A stretch of 64,000 bases of DNA from Bifidobacteriaceae bacterium. GTDB lineage: Bacteria; Actinomycetota; Actinomycetes; Actinomycetales; WQXJ01. The stretch's first letter is position 1. Every line of letters begins with the position of its first letter. Under the pieces are notes generated by a model. It searched no databases and was not told the origin of the DNA. It saw nothing but the letters and a program-made list of their open reading frames with translations. The translations under genes were made by a program, and so were the position numbers. Where the stretch lies: NCBI GenBank assembly GCA_031267825.1, contig JAIRYJ010000005.1, positions 1 through 64,000 of the forward strand, in the 5' to 3' direction. Shown one piece after another: positions 8,918 to 17,920 of this stretch.

Positions 8918-10319
8918 CGATGCTATGACTGACGGTCTACCGCCTGACGGTGGTCTCTCCAACGAGTTGGTGCCTGACGGTGGGCTCCCCAAGGAGGTGG
9001 TGGCTGGACAGTCCCAGCCTGACGGCGGGCTGCCTGATGGTGTGACAGGCGACCAGGCCGCCTTCCTCGATGAGGCGGCCGATTCAAGCGATGAGGCTGG
9101 ACGGCGCTGGAGTTTGATGCTCGGCATGGATCAGGACCTGAACCCGGCCGACAGGCGCCTGTCGGCCGCACTGGGCGCCGTCTACGGCTCATACGAGCCA
9201 GACGAGCCAGGCAAGACAGGCAGATCAGGCAGATCAGGCAAGAAGCCTGACAAGAGCTCAAACCGACGCGGTGGTTTAAACCGGTCATCACCTAAAGCCC
9301 TGGCCACCTGGCTAAGTGACGTGCGTGAACTGCTACCCAGAGGAGTCGCCCAAGTGGTTCAACGTGACGCCTTGGAACGCCTCGGGTTGAAACAGTTGCT
9401 GATGGAACCGGAAGTCCTTGAGTCAATCGATCGCGACGTCAACTTGGTGGCGGACCTGATAGCACTCAGTTCAGTCATCCCAGACAAATCCAAGCAAGTC
9501 GCCCGTGAAGTAGTCGCTGAAGTGGTGCGCGAGCTGATGAAACGGCTCGAACAACGCACCGCGGAAGCTATCCGGGGTGCCCTTGACCGGTCACGCCGGA
9601 CCAACCGGCCACGCCCGGCTGACATTGACTGGCCGCGCACTATAACCGCCAATTTGCGCCATTACCAGCCGGAATACCGCAGTGTCGTGCCGGAGCGGCT
9701 GATCGGTTTTCTGCGTCATCAACGCCGAATTTCGGACCTTGATGAGGTTGTCATGTGTGTTGACCAGTCTGGTTCGATGGCGTCATCGGTTGTTTACGCC
9801 TCGATCTTCTCGGCTGTGATGGCGTCAATTCCGGCCATCGCGACAAAGCTGATCTGCTTTGACACGGCCGTGGTTGATCTGACCAGTCAATTGGCTGATC
9901 CAGTCGATGTTCTGTTCGGTGTTCAGCTAGGCGGTGGCACAGACATTAACCAGGCGGTGGCCTACTGCGCGGAACAGATTGAACGTCCCAGCAAGACACA
10001 CCTGATTCTGCTGACCGATCTGTTCGAGGGCGGTAACGCTAAACAACTGCTACAGCGTCTGGCCCGCCTGGTGCGCTCCGGTGTCAATGTGATCTGTTTG
10101 CTGGCACTAACAGACCAAGGTGACCCGGGGTTTGACTCCGACATGGCTGGCAAGGTGGCGGCGCTCAACATCCCATCATTCGGTTGCACGCCGGACCAGT
10201 TCCCTGACTTGATGGCGGCCGCTTTGCGTCACGAGGACGTCGCCGCCTGGGCGGCAACGGCGGACATCGCCTTGATCCGGCCCGCCGCCAACCCCGCCAA
10301 GGCTGAACAGACCAGCTAA
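8910..10319 (+). CDS. vWA domain (CoxE-like) protein
   Basis: MIDAS DQSGSMASS, GGTDINQA, LLTDLFEGG; overlaps the end of the DUF5682 gene. Confidence 0.88.
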   Translation: MTDDAMTDGLPPDGGLSNELVPDGGLPKEVVAGQSQPDGGLPDGVTGDQAAFLDEAADSSDEAGRRWSLMLGMDQDLNPADRRLSAALGAVYGSYEPDEPGKTGRSGRSGKKPDKSSNRRGGLNRSSPKALATWLSDVRELLPRGVAQVVQRDALERLGLKQLLMEPEVLESIDRDVNLVADLIALSSVIPDKSKQVAREVVAEVVRELMKRLEQRTAEAIRGALDRSRRTNRPRPADIDWPRTITANLRHYQPEYRSVVPERLIGFLRHQRRISDLDEVVMCVDQSGSMASSVVYASIFSAVMASIPAIATKLICFDTAVVDLTSQLADPVDVLFGVQLGGGTDINQAVAYCAEQIERPSKTHLILLTDLFEGGNAKQLLQRLARLVRSGVNVICLLALTDQGDPGFDSDMAGKVAALNIPSFGCTPDQFPDLMAAALRHEDVAAWAATADIALIRPAANPAKAEQTS

Positions 10320-10470
10320 GAACCCGCTAAGAACCAGCTTCGAACCTGGCTGGAGCCCGCCGCCGACCGCCAACCGCCGCCGACCGCCTCCAACCCGGCC
10401 AGGTGTTCGCCTTCAGGGAAAGAAAGCCAGGTCCGCCCAACGCTCAAGACACCTCACCTAAGCTGGAGGG

Positions 10471-11313
10471 GTGAGTGACGCGCCAATCGGGATCTTCGAC
10501 TCCGGGCTTGGGGGATTGACCGTGGCGCGGGCAGTGCTGGACCAACTGCCAGACGAATCGATCCTCTACTTGGGTGACACCAAACACACGCCCTATGGGC
10601 CTCGGCCGATCGCTGAAGTCAGGGCATTAGCCTTGGCCGGGCTTGACCGACTGGTGTCTGAAGGAGTCAAACTGCTGGTCATAGCCTGCAACACGGCATC
10701 GGCCGCTGTTCTGCCTGATGCCCGCGAACGTTACGAACAAGGCCAAGGCGTCCCCGTCTTAGAGGTCATCCGCCCGGCGGTGCGCCGGGCCGTTAAAGCC
10801 ACCCGCAACGGACGGGTCGGCGTGATAGCCACCAGCACCACGATTGATTCAGGTGCCTACCAGGACGCGTTCGCGGCAGCGCCACACCTCGCCTTGTCGA
10901 CTCAAGCTTGCCCCAGGTTTGTTGAACTGGTGGAGGCCGGTTCGACATCAGGCCAAGAAGTCATCAGAGTGGCCGAATCCTACCTTGACGGCATGCGGCA
11001 AGCTCAGGTCGACACCTTGGTGCTGGGCTGCACTCACTATCCTCTGCTGACCGGGGTCTTGTCCTACGTCATGGGGCCGGATGTGACCCTGGTGTCATCA
11101 GCCGAAGAAACAGCTCAAGACGTCTTCCGCCATTTGGCGATCGGCGCCCTGGGGCGCGGGCCGTCAACCGCGCCACCGCGCCACCGCTTTTGCACAACTG
11201 GTGACCAGGTGGCGTTTTCGCACCTGGTGGGACGGTTCCTTGGTCCTGTCGGGGAGCGATGGGAGACCGTCGCGATCGGTGACGCGGCCCGGCCAGCTAG
11301 AGCAACGCCATGA
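10471..11313 (+). CDS. murI: Glutamate racemase
   Basis: [45 protein letters not shown]. Confidence 0.96.
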   Translation: MSDAPIGIFDSGLGGLTVARAVLDQLPDESILYLGDTKHTPYGPRPIAEVRALALAGLDRLVSEGVKLLVIACNTASAAVLPDARERYEQGQGVPVLEVIRPAVRRAVKATRNGRVGVIATSTTIDSGAYQDAFAAAPHLALSTQACPRFVELVEAGSTSGQEVIRVAESYLDGMRQAQVDTLVLGCTHYPLLTGVLSYVMGPDVTLVSSAEETAQDVFRHLAIGALGRGPSTAPPRHRFCTTGDQVAFSHLVGRFLGPVGERWETVAIGDAARPARATP

Positions 11314-11349
11314 GAACTGAGCCAACACCATGAGAGCAGGTGGCGCACC

Positions 11350-12135
11350 ATGAGACTGGTCATTATCGGATGCACTGGTTCACTGGCTGGCCCAGAATCG
11401 CCGGCCTCAAGTTACCTGCTGCAAACCCGAGACTCAGACGGACGCCTGTGGAGCATCGCACTGGACCTCGGTTCAGGAGCCTTCGGTCCGCTTCAAGCCA
11501 TGGTGCCACCAGAAGCCCTCGACTTTGTTGGCCTCAGCCACCTCCACCCAGATCACTGTGCCGACCTGACCGGACTGGCGGTTTACGCCAAGTACCGTCC
11601 CGGTGCGGCCATGAGTTCACTACCTGTCTATGGCCCAGCCGACACGCCGCGCCAGCTAGCGGCCTTGCAATACGCTCACGATCCGACCTCAGAAGGCGGG
11701 GACTTCCACTACGGCTGGTGGAGCGAAGGCCAACCGGTCGGCATCGGACCTTTTGAAATAACGCCCTACCAAATGCTGCACCCGGTCGAAACTTGGGGCT
11801 TCCGGGTGGCTGGCCCGTCTGACCTGCGCCCTGGCCGCCAAGTTGTGCTGGGATATACCGGCGATACGGACACCACCCCGGGTCTAGCCAAGGTGGCGCG
11901 TGATGTTGACTTGCTGCTGATTGAGGCTGCCTTCGAGGAGGGCCGCGATGTCGTGCGTGGCATCCATTTGACTGGTCAGCGGGCTGGTGAGGCGGCCGCT
12001 GAGGGGCAAGCCCGGCGTGTTGTGGTGACGCATCTGCCGCCCTGGAATGACCCGGAAATCACCCTTAACGCGGTTCGCCAAGCCTATGACGGGCCGGTTT
12101 ACCTGGCTCGGCGCGGAGCGTCCTACCAGTTGTAG
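11350..12135 (+). CDS. MBL-fold metallohydrolase
   Basis: VGLSHLHPDHCADLTG (HxHxDH-like), YTGDTDTT, HLTGQRAGEAA, VVTHLPPWND. Confidence 0.9.
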   Translation: MRLVIIGCTGSLAGPESPASSYLLQTRDSDGRLWSIALDLGSGAFGPLQAMVPPEALDFVGLSHLHPDHCADLTGLAVYAKYRPGAAMSSLPVYGPADTPRQLAALQYAHDPTSEGGDFHYGWWSEGQPVGIGPFEITPYQMLHPVETWGFRVAGPSDLRPGRQVVLGYTGDTDTTPGLAKVARDVDLLLIEAAFEEGRDVVRGIHLTGQRAGEAAAEGQARRVVVTHLPPWNDPEITLNAVRQAYDGPVYLARRGASYQL

Positions 12136-12231
12136 CGGACCACCCAGCAACGGCCCACCAGGTGGCCCAGTCAGGTGACCCGGTCCGCTGGGTGGCTGGA
12201 GGAACCAGGACAGGCAGGTAAGGTCTTGGGG

Positions 12232-12972
12232 GTGACCGCATTCCTCCGGGCCGATGGCCGACTTGTTGATCAACTCCGGCCAGTTTCAATTGAGCGCGGC
12301 TGGCTGGATCATGCTGAAGGCTCAGCTTTGATCGTTTGTGGCGCGACCCGTGTGCTGTGCGCCGCCACGTTCACCCCCGGTGTGCCGCGTTGGCGTAAAG
12401 GTACTGGTGACGGCTGGGTGACGGCCGAATATTCGATGCTGCCGCGAGCCACAACGCAACGATCTGACCGTGAATCGGTTCGGGGGAAGATCGGCGGCCG
12501 GACGCATGAGATTTCGCGTCTGATCGGCCGTGCTTTGCGTTCAGTTATCGACATGCGGGCTTTGGGTGAGAACACCATCCAGATTGATTGCGACGTCCTG
12601 CAAGCCGACGGCGGCACCCGGACGGCATCTATTACAGGCGCTTATGTCGCATTGGCCGATGCCGTCGCCTGGGCTACCAGCAAAGGTTTTGTTGAGCGCC
12701 GGTCGCCAGTTCTGACAGGTTCGGTGGCAGCGGTATCAGTCGGGATTGTGGACGGTACACCGGTGTTGGACCTGCCATATGACGAGGATGTCAGGGCCGA
12801 AACTGACATGAATGTGGTGGTCAACGCGGCGGGCGAGTTTATTGAAGTGCAAGGCACAGCTGAACACGCGCCGTTCTCCAGGATGGAATTGAACCGCCTG
12901 CTTGACTTGGCGGTGGCCGGCTGTGAACAGTTGCGCGCTATTCAATCCAGTGTGCTTGGTATTGATGGATGA
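12232..12972 (+). CDS. rph: Ribonuclease PH
   Basis: [60 protein letters not shown] start at 12232 inferred (ORF open from 12175). Confidence 0.95.
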   Translation: MTAFLRADGRLVDQLRPVSIERGWLDHAEGSALIVCGATRVLCAATFTPGVPRWRKGTGDGWVTAEYSMLPRATTQRSDRESVRGKIGGRTHEISRLIGRALRSVIDMRALGENTIQIDCDVLQADGGTRTASITGAYVALADAVAWATSKGFVERRSPVLTGSVAAVSVGIVDGTPVLDLPYDEDVRAETDMNVVVNAAGEFIEVQGTAEHAPFSRMELNRLLDLAVAGCEQLRAIQSSVLGIDG

Positions 12973-13627
12973 TCTGGTCGTGACTGGTGGTGAGGTGGCT
13001 GGTGGGGCTGGCGCGGGATCGCGTCGGTTGGTCTTAGCGACAGCCAATGATCACAAGGTCCGGGAATTGCGGGCCATCTTGGAGCGGAGCGGGGCTTTAG
13101 GGGATGGCGAAATCGTTGCTTTGGCGTCTCTTGGGGTCGATTCGCCAGTTGAGGATGGTTTGACTTTCGCTGACAACGCACTGCTTAAGGCCCACCACGC
13201 GGTGGCCGCTACCGGGTTGCCTTGTGTGGCGGATGATTCTGGTCTGTGTGTGGCGGCATTGAGCGGTATGCCGGGTGTTTTTTCGGCTCGGTGGGCTGGT
13301 GGCCATGGCGATGACGCGGCCAATCTGCGTCTTTTGCTGGACCAGTTGCGGGATGTGGTGGACGCCCAACGTGATGCTTGGTTCGAGTGTGCCGCCGTAC
13401 TGGTCCGACCGGACGGGTGCGAATCGGTCGAATACGGCAGGATGCCTGGCCGGTTGGCTCGTCAGCCACGCGGTTCGGGTGGTTTTGGTTACGATCCGAT
13501 CCTGATACCGGATGGTATGGACTTGACGGCCGCCGAGCTAACAAGTGAGCAGAAGAACGCCATATCACACCGCGGTAAGGCTTTCCGGGCGCTCGCGCCC
13601 GCCATCAAACTGGCGCTCAACCGCTAA
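12965..13627 (+). CDS. rdgB: RdgB/HAM1 family XTP/dITP pyrophosphatase
   Basis: [59 protein letters not shown]; overlaps the rph stop. Confidence 0.95.
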   Translation: MDDLVVTGGEVAGGAGAGSRRLVLATANDHKVRELRAILERSGALGDGEIVALASLGVDSPVEDGLTFADNALLKAHHAVAATGLPCVADDSGLCVAALSGMPGVFSARWAGGHGDDAANLRLLLDQLRDVVDAQRDAWFECAAVLVRPDGCESVEYGRMPGRLARQPRGSGGFGYDPILIPDGMDLTAAELTSEQKNAISHRGKAFRALAPAIKLALNR

Positions 13628-13758
13628 CAGGGCGCGGAGAATTACACCCTTTCTTACACCCTATTTCCGGTTTTCTACGGGCTCTCAGGTTCCCGCAACC
13701 GCACTGCCAGACCACCTCATTGAACCGCAGAAATGGGCCTTGACCTGGTGGTTTGGTT

Positions 13759-13834
13759 TGGTGCGCCATCAGGGACTCGAACCCCGAACCCGCGGATTAA
13801 GAGTCCGCTGCTCTGCCAGTTGAGCTAATGGCGC
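13759..13834 (-). tRNA. tRNA-Lys(CUU)
   Basis: Reverse complement GCGCCATTAGCTCA...GCGGACTCTTAATCCGC...GGTTCGAGTCC...ATGGCGCACCA; 7-bp acceptor stem, anticodon CTT, encoded CCA. Confidence 0.95.
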
Positions 13835-13905
13835 GTGACACGACACTTTAGCACGTTGTGGCTGGCCTCCGGCCCAGAACCCGGCTAAGACCAGAGCCGG
13901 TTAGG

Positions 13906-14352
13906 TCATAGGTACATGCCCGCCCCTTGCGGGCTGTCACCATCTTGCGCCACACCGTGGACGTTACGTTCGCGTAGCAACAGGTAAGTCTGCCCGCCGA
14001 TCTCCACTTCAGCGCGGTCCTCTGGATCGAACAGGACACGGTCACCCAGCGCCACCTGGCGCACGCTAGAACCCAAAGCGACAACATGAGCCCAGGCCAG
14101 ACGTTTACCGACGGCTGCGGTGGCCGGTATCAGAATGCCGCCAGCCGAGCGCCGTTCGGCCGATTCCGCGTCCAGCATGACTAGTAGACGATCCGCTAAG
14201 AGCCGGACTGGGAGCGGCTCGTCAGGCAGCTTAGGCTGCGGCGGGGTGTGCCGGGGAGGAGCTGGGACCGGGTGGGCGGCATCGTCCGTCTTCTTGTCCG
14301 ATGCCGACCGCTTGGCCCCGTGGTCCGCTTTGGTTCCGGCTGTGCCCGTCAC
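13906..14352 (-). CDS. Chaperonin-10 (GroES)-like protein with N-terminal charged linker
   Basis: LPVRLLADRLLVMLDAESAERRSAGGILIPATA...GDRVLFDPEDRAEVEIGGQTYLLLRERNVHGV; GTGA overlap with the DUF3618 gene. Confidence 0.8.
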   Translation of the reverse strand: MTGTAGTKADHGAKRSASDKKTDDAAHPVPAPPRHTPPQPKLPDEPLPVRLLADRLLVMLDAESAERRSAGGILIPATAAVGKRLAWAHVVALGSSVRQVALGDRVLFDPEDRAEVEIGGQTYLLLRERNVHGVAQDGDSPQGAGMYL

Positions 14353-14612
14353 TTGCGCCGCCCGCTGACCCGCCGGGCGATCGCGATAGCGACCAAAGCC
14401 GCCAAGGCGGCGGCGCTGACCATGACCCAAACTTTGATGCGGCCATCCGGTTGGAGTGTGGCTGACTTCGCGGCGCTGACCAGCGTGGTTTTGGCTTCAC
14501 TGGCCAGGGCGGCAGGCTTCAGACGTTCCTTTAGCCGGTCAATGGTTTCGGTCAGAGCGGCTTGCTGGGCCTGAAGTTCGGCGGCGAGCGCTGCTGGCGA
14601 TGGCTTATCCAT
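14349..14612 (-). CDS. DUF3618 domain protein
   Basis: LAAELQAQQAALTETIDRLKERLKPAALASEAK followed by a C-terminal TM segment. Confidence 0.75.
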   Translation of the reverse strand: MDKPSPAALAAELQAQQAALTETIDRLKERLKPAALASEAKTTLVSAAKSATLQPDGRIKVWVMVSAAALAALVAIAIARRVSGRRK

Positions 14613-14793
14613 CCCTCCAGGTTAGCCGTCATCGCCCAGCGTTGCGGCGTTGGGGCGGCCCGCCTGGCCGAGTTGGAAGCAACAAACCCTCATCGTGCGT
14701 GAGGCTCTAGCGGCCGGGCTGACCGCTCTGGGCAGTGGATGGACAACCTATCGGGTTGGGTCCGACGCACGCCATGAGCTAATGTCCTTTGGG

Positions 14794-14877
14794 GCGCCAG
14801 TGGCGGAATTGGCAGACGCGCAGGATTTAGGTTCCTGTGCCTTCACGGGCGTGGGGGTTCAAGTCCCCCCTGGCGCA
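14794..14877 (+). tRNA. tRNA-Leu(UAG)
   Basis: GCGCCAGTGGCGGAATTGGCAGACGCGCAGGATTTAGGTTCCTGTGCC...GGGGGTTCAAGTCCCCCCTGGCGC; long variable arm, anticodon TAG. Confidence 0.95.
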
Positions 14878-15048
14878 CCCTGTAGTGACCTTCAGGCCTG
14901 TTGGCCACCAAGTCCGTCTTCGTCAAGCCGTCAATCTCCGGAGGGGCCGCTTTGGCGTGACTACCTGCGAAACGGGCCGGAAGCGCCTGTTAGGTCAGTT
15001 CCTAATCGGTCAGCTCCAAAGGGGCCTCGAAGTCAGTCGGGGCTGTGG

Positions 15049-15513
15049 CTAGGGCTGGGATGGGCGGGTGTCGGTCCAGACAATGATCAGCTTGCGTTCC
15101 GCGAAACGCCAGCCCTGCTCCGTCCGCGCGAAGAGGTCTTCATAGCGGATCGACATGACAATGAGCTTGCGCTCGCCGCCGTCCTCAAGCAGATGGTGGG
15201 CCAGGCAGTAAGTCTCGCCGGTGGCGGAATCGCCCGCCAGCGTGACAGTTGATTGCCCGTTGAAATGTGTTGTGGCGGCGTATTGAGACAAAGTGCGAAA
15301 GCCCGCAAGATGGTCTTCTCGGGTGGTTAACGTTTGCGCTGGCGGAGTTTCGGTGGATCCCATGTAGACAACTGTGCGTCCACCTTCGCTGTACAAGCCG
15401 TATTGTTTTTCAGGTTCACGGAAGTCGGCGTGGTGGGCGTAAGCGTCGATCAGTTGGCGGATCGCCAGACGGTCGGCGAACTCCTTTAGAGAAAGGTTCG
15501 GGTGTGTGATCAT
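15049..15513 (-). CDS. SnoaL-like / NTF2-fold protein
   Basis: SLKEFADRLAIRQLIDAYAHHADFREPEKQYGLYSEGG...GEDSATGETYCLAHHL...RYEDLFARTEQGWRFAERKL. Confidence 0.85.
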   Translation of the reverse strand: MITHPNLSLKEFADRLAIRQLIDAYAHHADFREPEKQYGLYSEGGRTVVYMGSTETPPAQTLTTREDHLAGFRTLSQYAATTHFNGQSTVTLAGDSATGETYCLAHHLLEDGGERKLIVMSIRYEDLFARTEQGWRFAERKLIIVWTDTRPSQP

Positions 15514-15808
15514 GAAATCCCCTTTGCTTGGGTCTGTTGGCTAACCTGCTTTGGCTCCATGATGGTCGGTCGGCTTTAGGTTTCTTGGTCGTCACTTCCG
15601 CTGAAGCGGTCAACCTGTCCAAGGGTCAGTTGAAAAGACGAACAACGATGGAGTTGTTCGAGGATATCGGCAAGACTCGGACGATGCCGTCTGACGCGTC
15701 GGCCCGCGTCAAGTTGGGTCGCGGAGGGTGTTATGTGGCACCCGCCCAGCTCAACCAGAGGTTGGAATCCGTGGCGGGTGCGCCGAGGTTTCGTTTCGCG
15801 GGGTGCCG

Positions 15809-17788
15809 CTAAGGGGTTGCCGGGGCGGCGCAGCCGACCGAGGACTGGTGGGCGATGGTTTTGAAGGTGCAGGCCTGACGGCCTTGCAGATCGGTTACCA
15901 CGACGTCACGCAAGGTGACATGGCCGGTGTTCGACACCTTGTAGGTGAACCATTCGGGGCCTTGGTCCGTCATTGAACCAGAGACGATCTCTGTCGCACC
16001 GCCGGAGGCGGCAGCGGCGATGATGGTGTCATAGGTGGTCGCGCCGGGTGTGACATTTTTCCAGGCTTGCAAATCAATGGTCATTCTTGGCACCAAGCAG
16101 GGGGCCAGATTGGCGGTTGGTATGGCGATGGCCGTCGAATACTGGCTCGACTCGAAGAACCCACTCTGGGCGGTGGAGTTTTGAGTCTGTATCCGGACGT
16201 AACCGGCCGCTGGTGGCAGCTCAGGCACAGTCGCGGGACCGGCGGACACGTTGCTCTGTGAACCGAGGTAAACCTCGGCTGTCGCGCCTGTCGTGTAATA
16301 GAAATCAATGGTGACTGGGGGAGTCGGCTGGGCGGCGTTGGTGACGTTACTGTGGGGAGCCACCTGAACCACGAACTCACAACTGGCGTTCAACGTGGCG
16401 ACTGACGGCTCCCACGTCAGAAGCCACCGGTTAGCTGTTTTGGCGTAGTTCTGCAGCAGAGCGGCGGTTGACAGACCGTGCGCGGTTGCCTCGCTAGAGG
16501 TTGATGTCTGTGATTTCGAGTGAGTCCCGAATCTGTTGCCCCGCATGGTGACAGCGCCTGTGGCATCCAAGATGATTCCACTAGTTTGGAGGCCGTCGAA
16601 ATAGTTATCAATGATGCTCAGATTAGATATCGCTGGCGGGCTCGACGGGCCATGCCAGTGGATGGCGAATCCTTGCGTGGTCAGTGAACCGTTATCAAAA
16701 TCGTTATTCCGGATGTAATTAGTACCGCTAAGTGCGGTAGCTTGTGGCAAATACAACATCGCACGCAAATAGGATGACCCGGCCCGCATTTCAGTTATGG
16801 TGTTGTGGTGAATATCCCAGTTACCTGAACCTGATCCGGCATCCTCAAGATCAATGGCACGGGTGGATCCCGTGAAGTAACTGAAAGTGGAGTGTTCGAT
16901 TACCAAGTTAGTCAGCGTCATGTCACCGGCGACCACGAGCCCTGACGAGACACACCCAGCGGCGGAGGAAGTTGTGCAGGTCGTTGAACCGGCGGTGGCC
17001 GGAGTGTTATTCATTGTGACGTTGGACAAGGTCAACCCGTTGACGAAACGGTTACTGGCTGATTCAGCGGCGCCAGCCAGGCGGATAAGGCCCTCATAGC
17101 TGGTGCCGTGTATCCGGCCCATGGTGTAATTCTTGATAGTGATATTGTCAGCTAAGCCAAGTATGCCGATCATCCGCTGAGCATAGTTATTGGCGGACTG
17201 AATTGAGACTCCGCCATCTAAGACTGAACCATCCGAATTGGCGGAGAAAATGATAGACGATTCATTGGAATAGATGTCAGATAAATTGAGCAGCTTGACG
17301 TCCGGCGCGTCAACAAAAAAGGCTGTGGCCGGTTTTCTAGTTCCCGAACCTCTGGTGTGCAGACGCTTATCTAAGTTAATTGTCATTGTGCGTTTTATAT
17401 GGAAATAGGCTCCGTCAGTGTCAGTCGGGGAAACTTTGCCTACGAACATGTAGTTGGTTGTGCTGTTGTCTGGGAACACCAAGCTCAGGTCGAGGCCCGG
17501 GGCGACCCGGATTTCAACGTCATAATCGCCGTTTACACCATTGGCCGCGGTGATGGCGGTCCGCAGTGAGCAGTCGCCGCCACCGCCGGTGCAAGCCGAA
17601 GCGTTACCAAGGGCGAGGCTGGCGCTGTTGACTACAAAGACTTCAGTGCCCAGAGCCGCATCGGCCCGCAGGGCCGCCACTGGCCCAGCCAAGCTGAACC
17701 CCAAGGTGGCGACCAGCAAACCGGCTATCGCTACGGCCCGACCAGCCGTCGGGCGTCGGCGCACCGGCAAGGTTGGAACTTTTCGCAC
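15809..17788 (-). CDS. Secreted right-handed beta-helix protein with C-terminal partial DUF11/DUF7507-like domain
   Basis: Signal peptide AVAIAGLLVATLGFSLAGPVAA; SLRTAITAANG; repeated N/G-rich beta-helix strands; C-terminal KVSNTGHVTLRDVVVTDLQGRQACTFKTIAHQSSVGC then stop. Confidence 0.7.
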   Translation of the reverse strand: MRKVPTLPVRRRPTAGRAVAIAGLLVATLGFSLAGPVAALRADAALGTEVFVVNSASLALGNASACTGGGGDCSLRTAITAANGVNGDYDVEIRVAPGLDLSLVFPDNSTTNYMFVGKVSPTDTDGAYFHIKRTMTINLDKRLHTRGSGTRKPATAFFVDAPDVKLLNLSDIYSNESSIIFSANSDGSVLDGGVSIQSANNYAQRMIGILGLADNITIKNYTMGRIHGTSYEGLIRLAGAAESASNRFVNGLTLSNVTMNNTPATAGSTTCTTSSAAGCVSSGLVVAGDMTLTNLVIEHSTFSYFTGSTRAIDLEDAGSGSGNWDIHHNTITEMRAGSSYLRAMLYLPQATALSGTNYIRNNDFDNGSLTTQGFAIHWHGPSSPPAISNLSIIDNYFDGLQTSGIILDATGAVTMRGNRFGTHSKSQTSTSSEATAHGLSTAALLQNYAKTANRWLLTWEPSVATLNASCEFVVQVAPHSNVTNAAQPTPPVTIDFYYTTGATAEVYLGSQSNVSAGPATVPELPPAAGYVRIQTQNSTAQSGFFESSQYSTAIAIPTANLAPCLVPRMTIDLQAWKNVTPGATTYDTIIAAAASGGATEIVSGSMTDQGPEWFTYKVSNTGHVTLRDVVVTDLQGRQACTFKTIAHQSSVGCAAPATP

Positions 17789-17844
17789 GTCGGCATAACG
17801 CTTCCGGAGTCTGTTCTATTCCGCCGTCGGCGCTGACACCTCAG

Positions 17845-17920
17845 CCAGCCGGATTAGACCGGCCGGATTAGACCGGCCGGACTAGACCAGCCGGACTAGA
17901 CCAGCCGGACTAGATCAGCC
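17845..17920. repeat. 14-bp tandem repeat (about 5.4 copies)
   Basis: Units CCAGCCGGATTAGA / CCGGCCGGATTAGA / CCGGCCGGACTAGA / CCAGCCGGACTAGA / CCAGCCGGACTAGA / TCAGCC. Confidence 0.95.

Noticed and set aside
9180-9245. Short GCAGATCAG/GCCAGACGA direct repeats in the VWA gene
   Set aside because: Too short and within a low-complexity coding linker; ordinary slippage.
10320-10440. GCCGACCGCC repeats downstream of the VWA gene
   Set aside because: Simple GC-rich sequence with no clear period or structure.
12140-12195. CCACCCAGC ... GCTGGGTGG inverted repeat between the MBL and rph genes
   Set aside because: 9-bp arms with a 38-nt spacer; plausible but weak terminator or cruciform, not distinctive.
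14650-15252. 200-aa plus-strand ORF
   Set aside because: Runs through tRNA-Leu and antisense to the SnoaL-like gene; spurious high-GC ORF.
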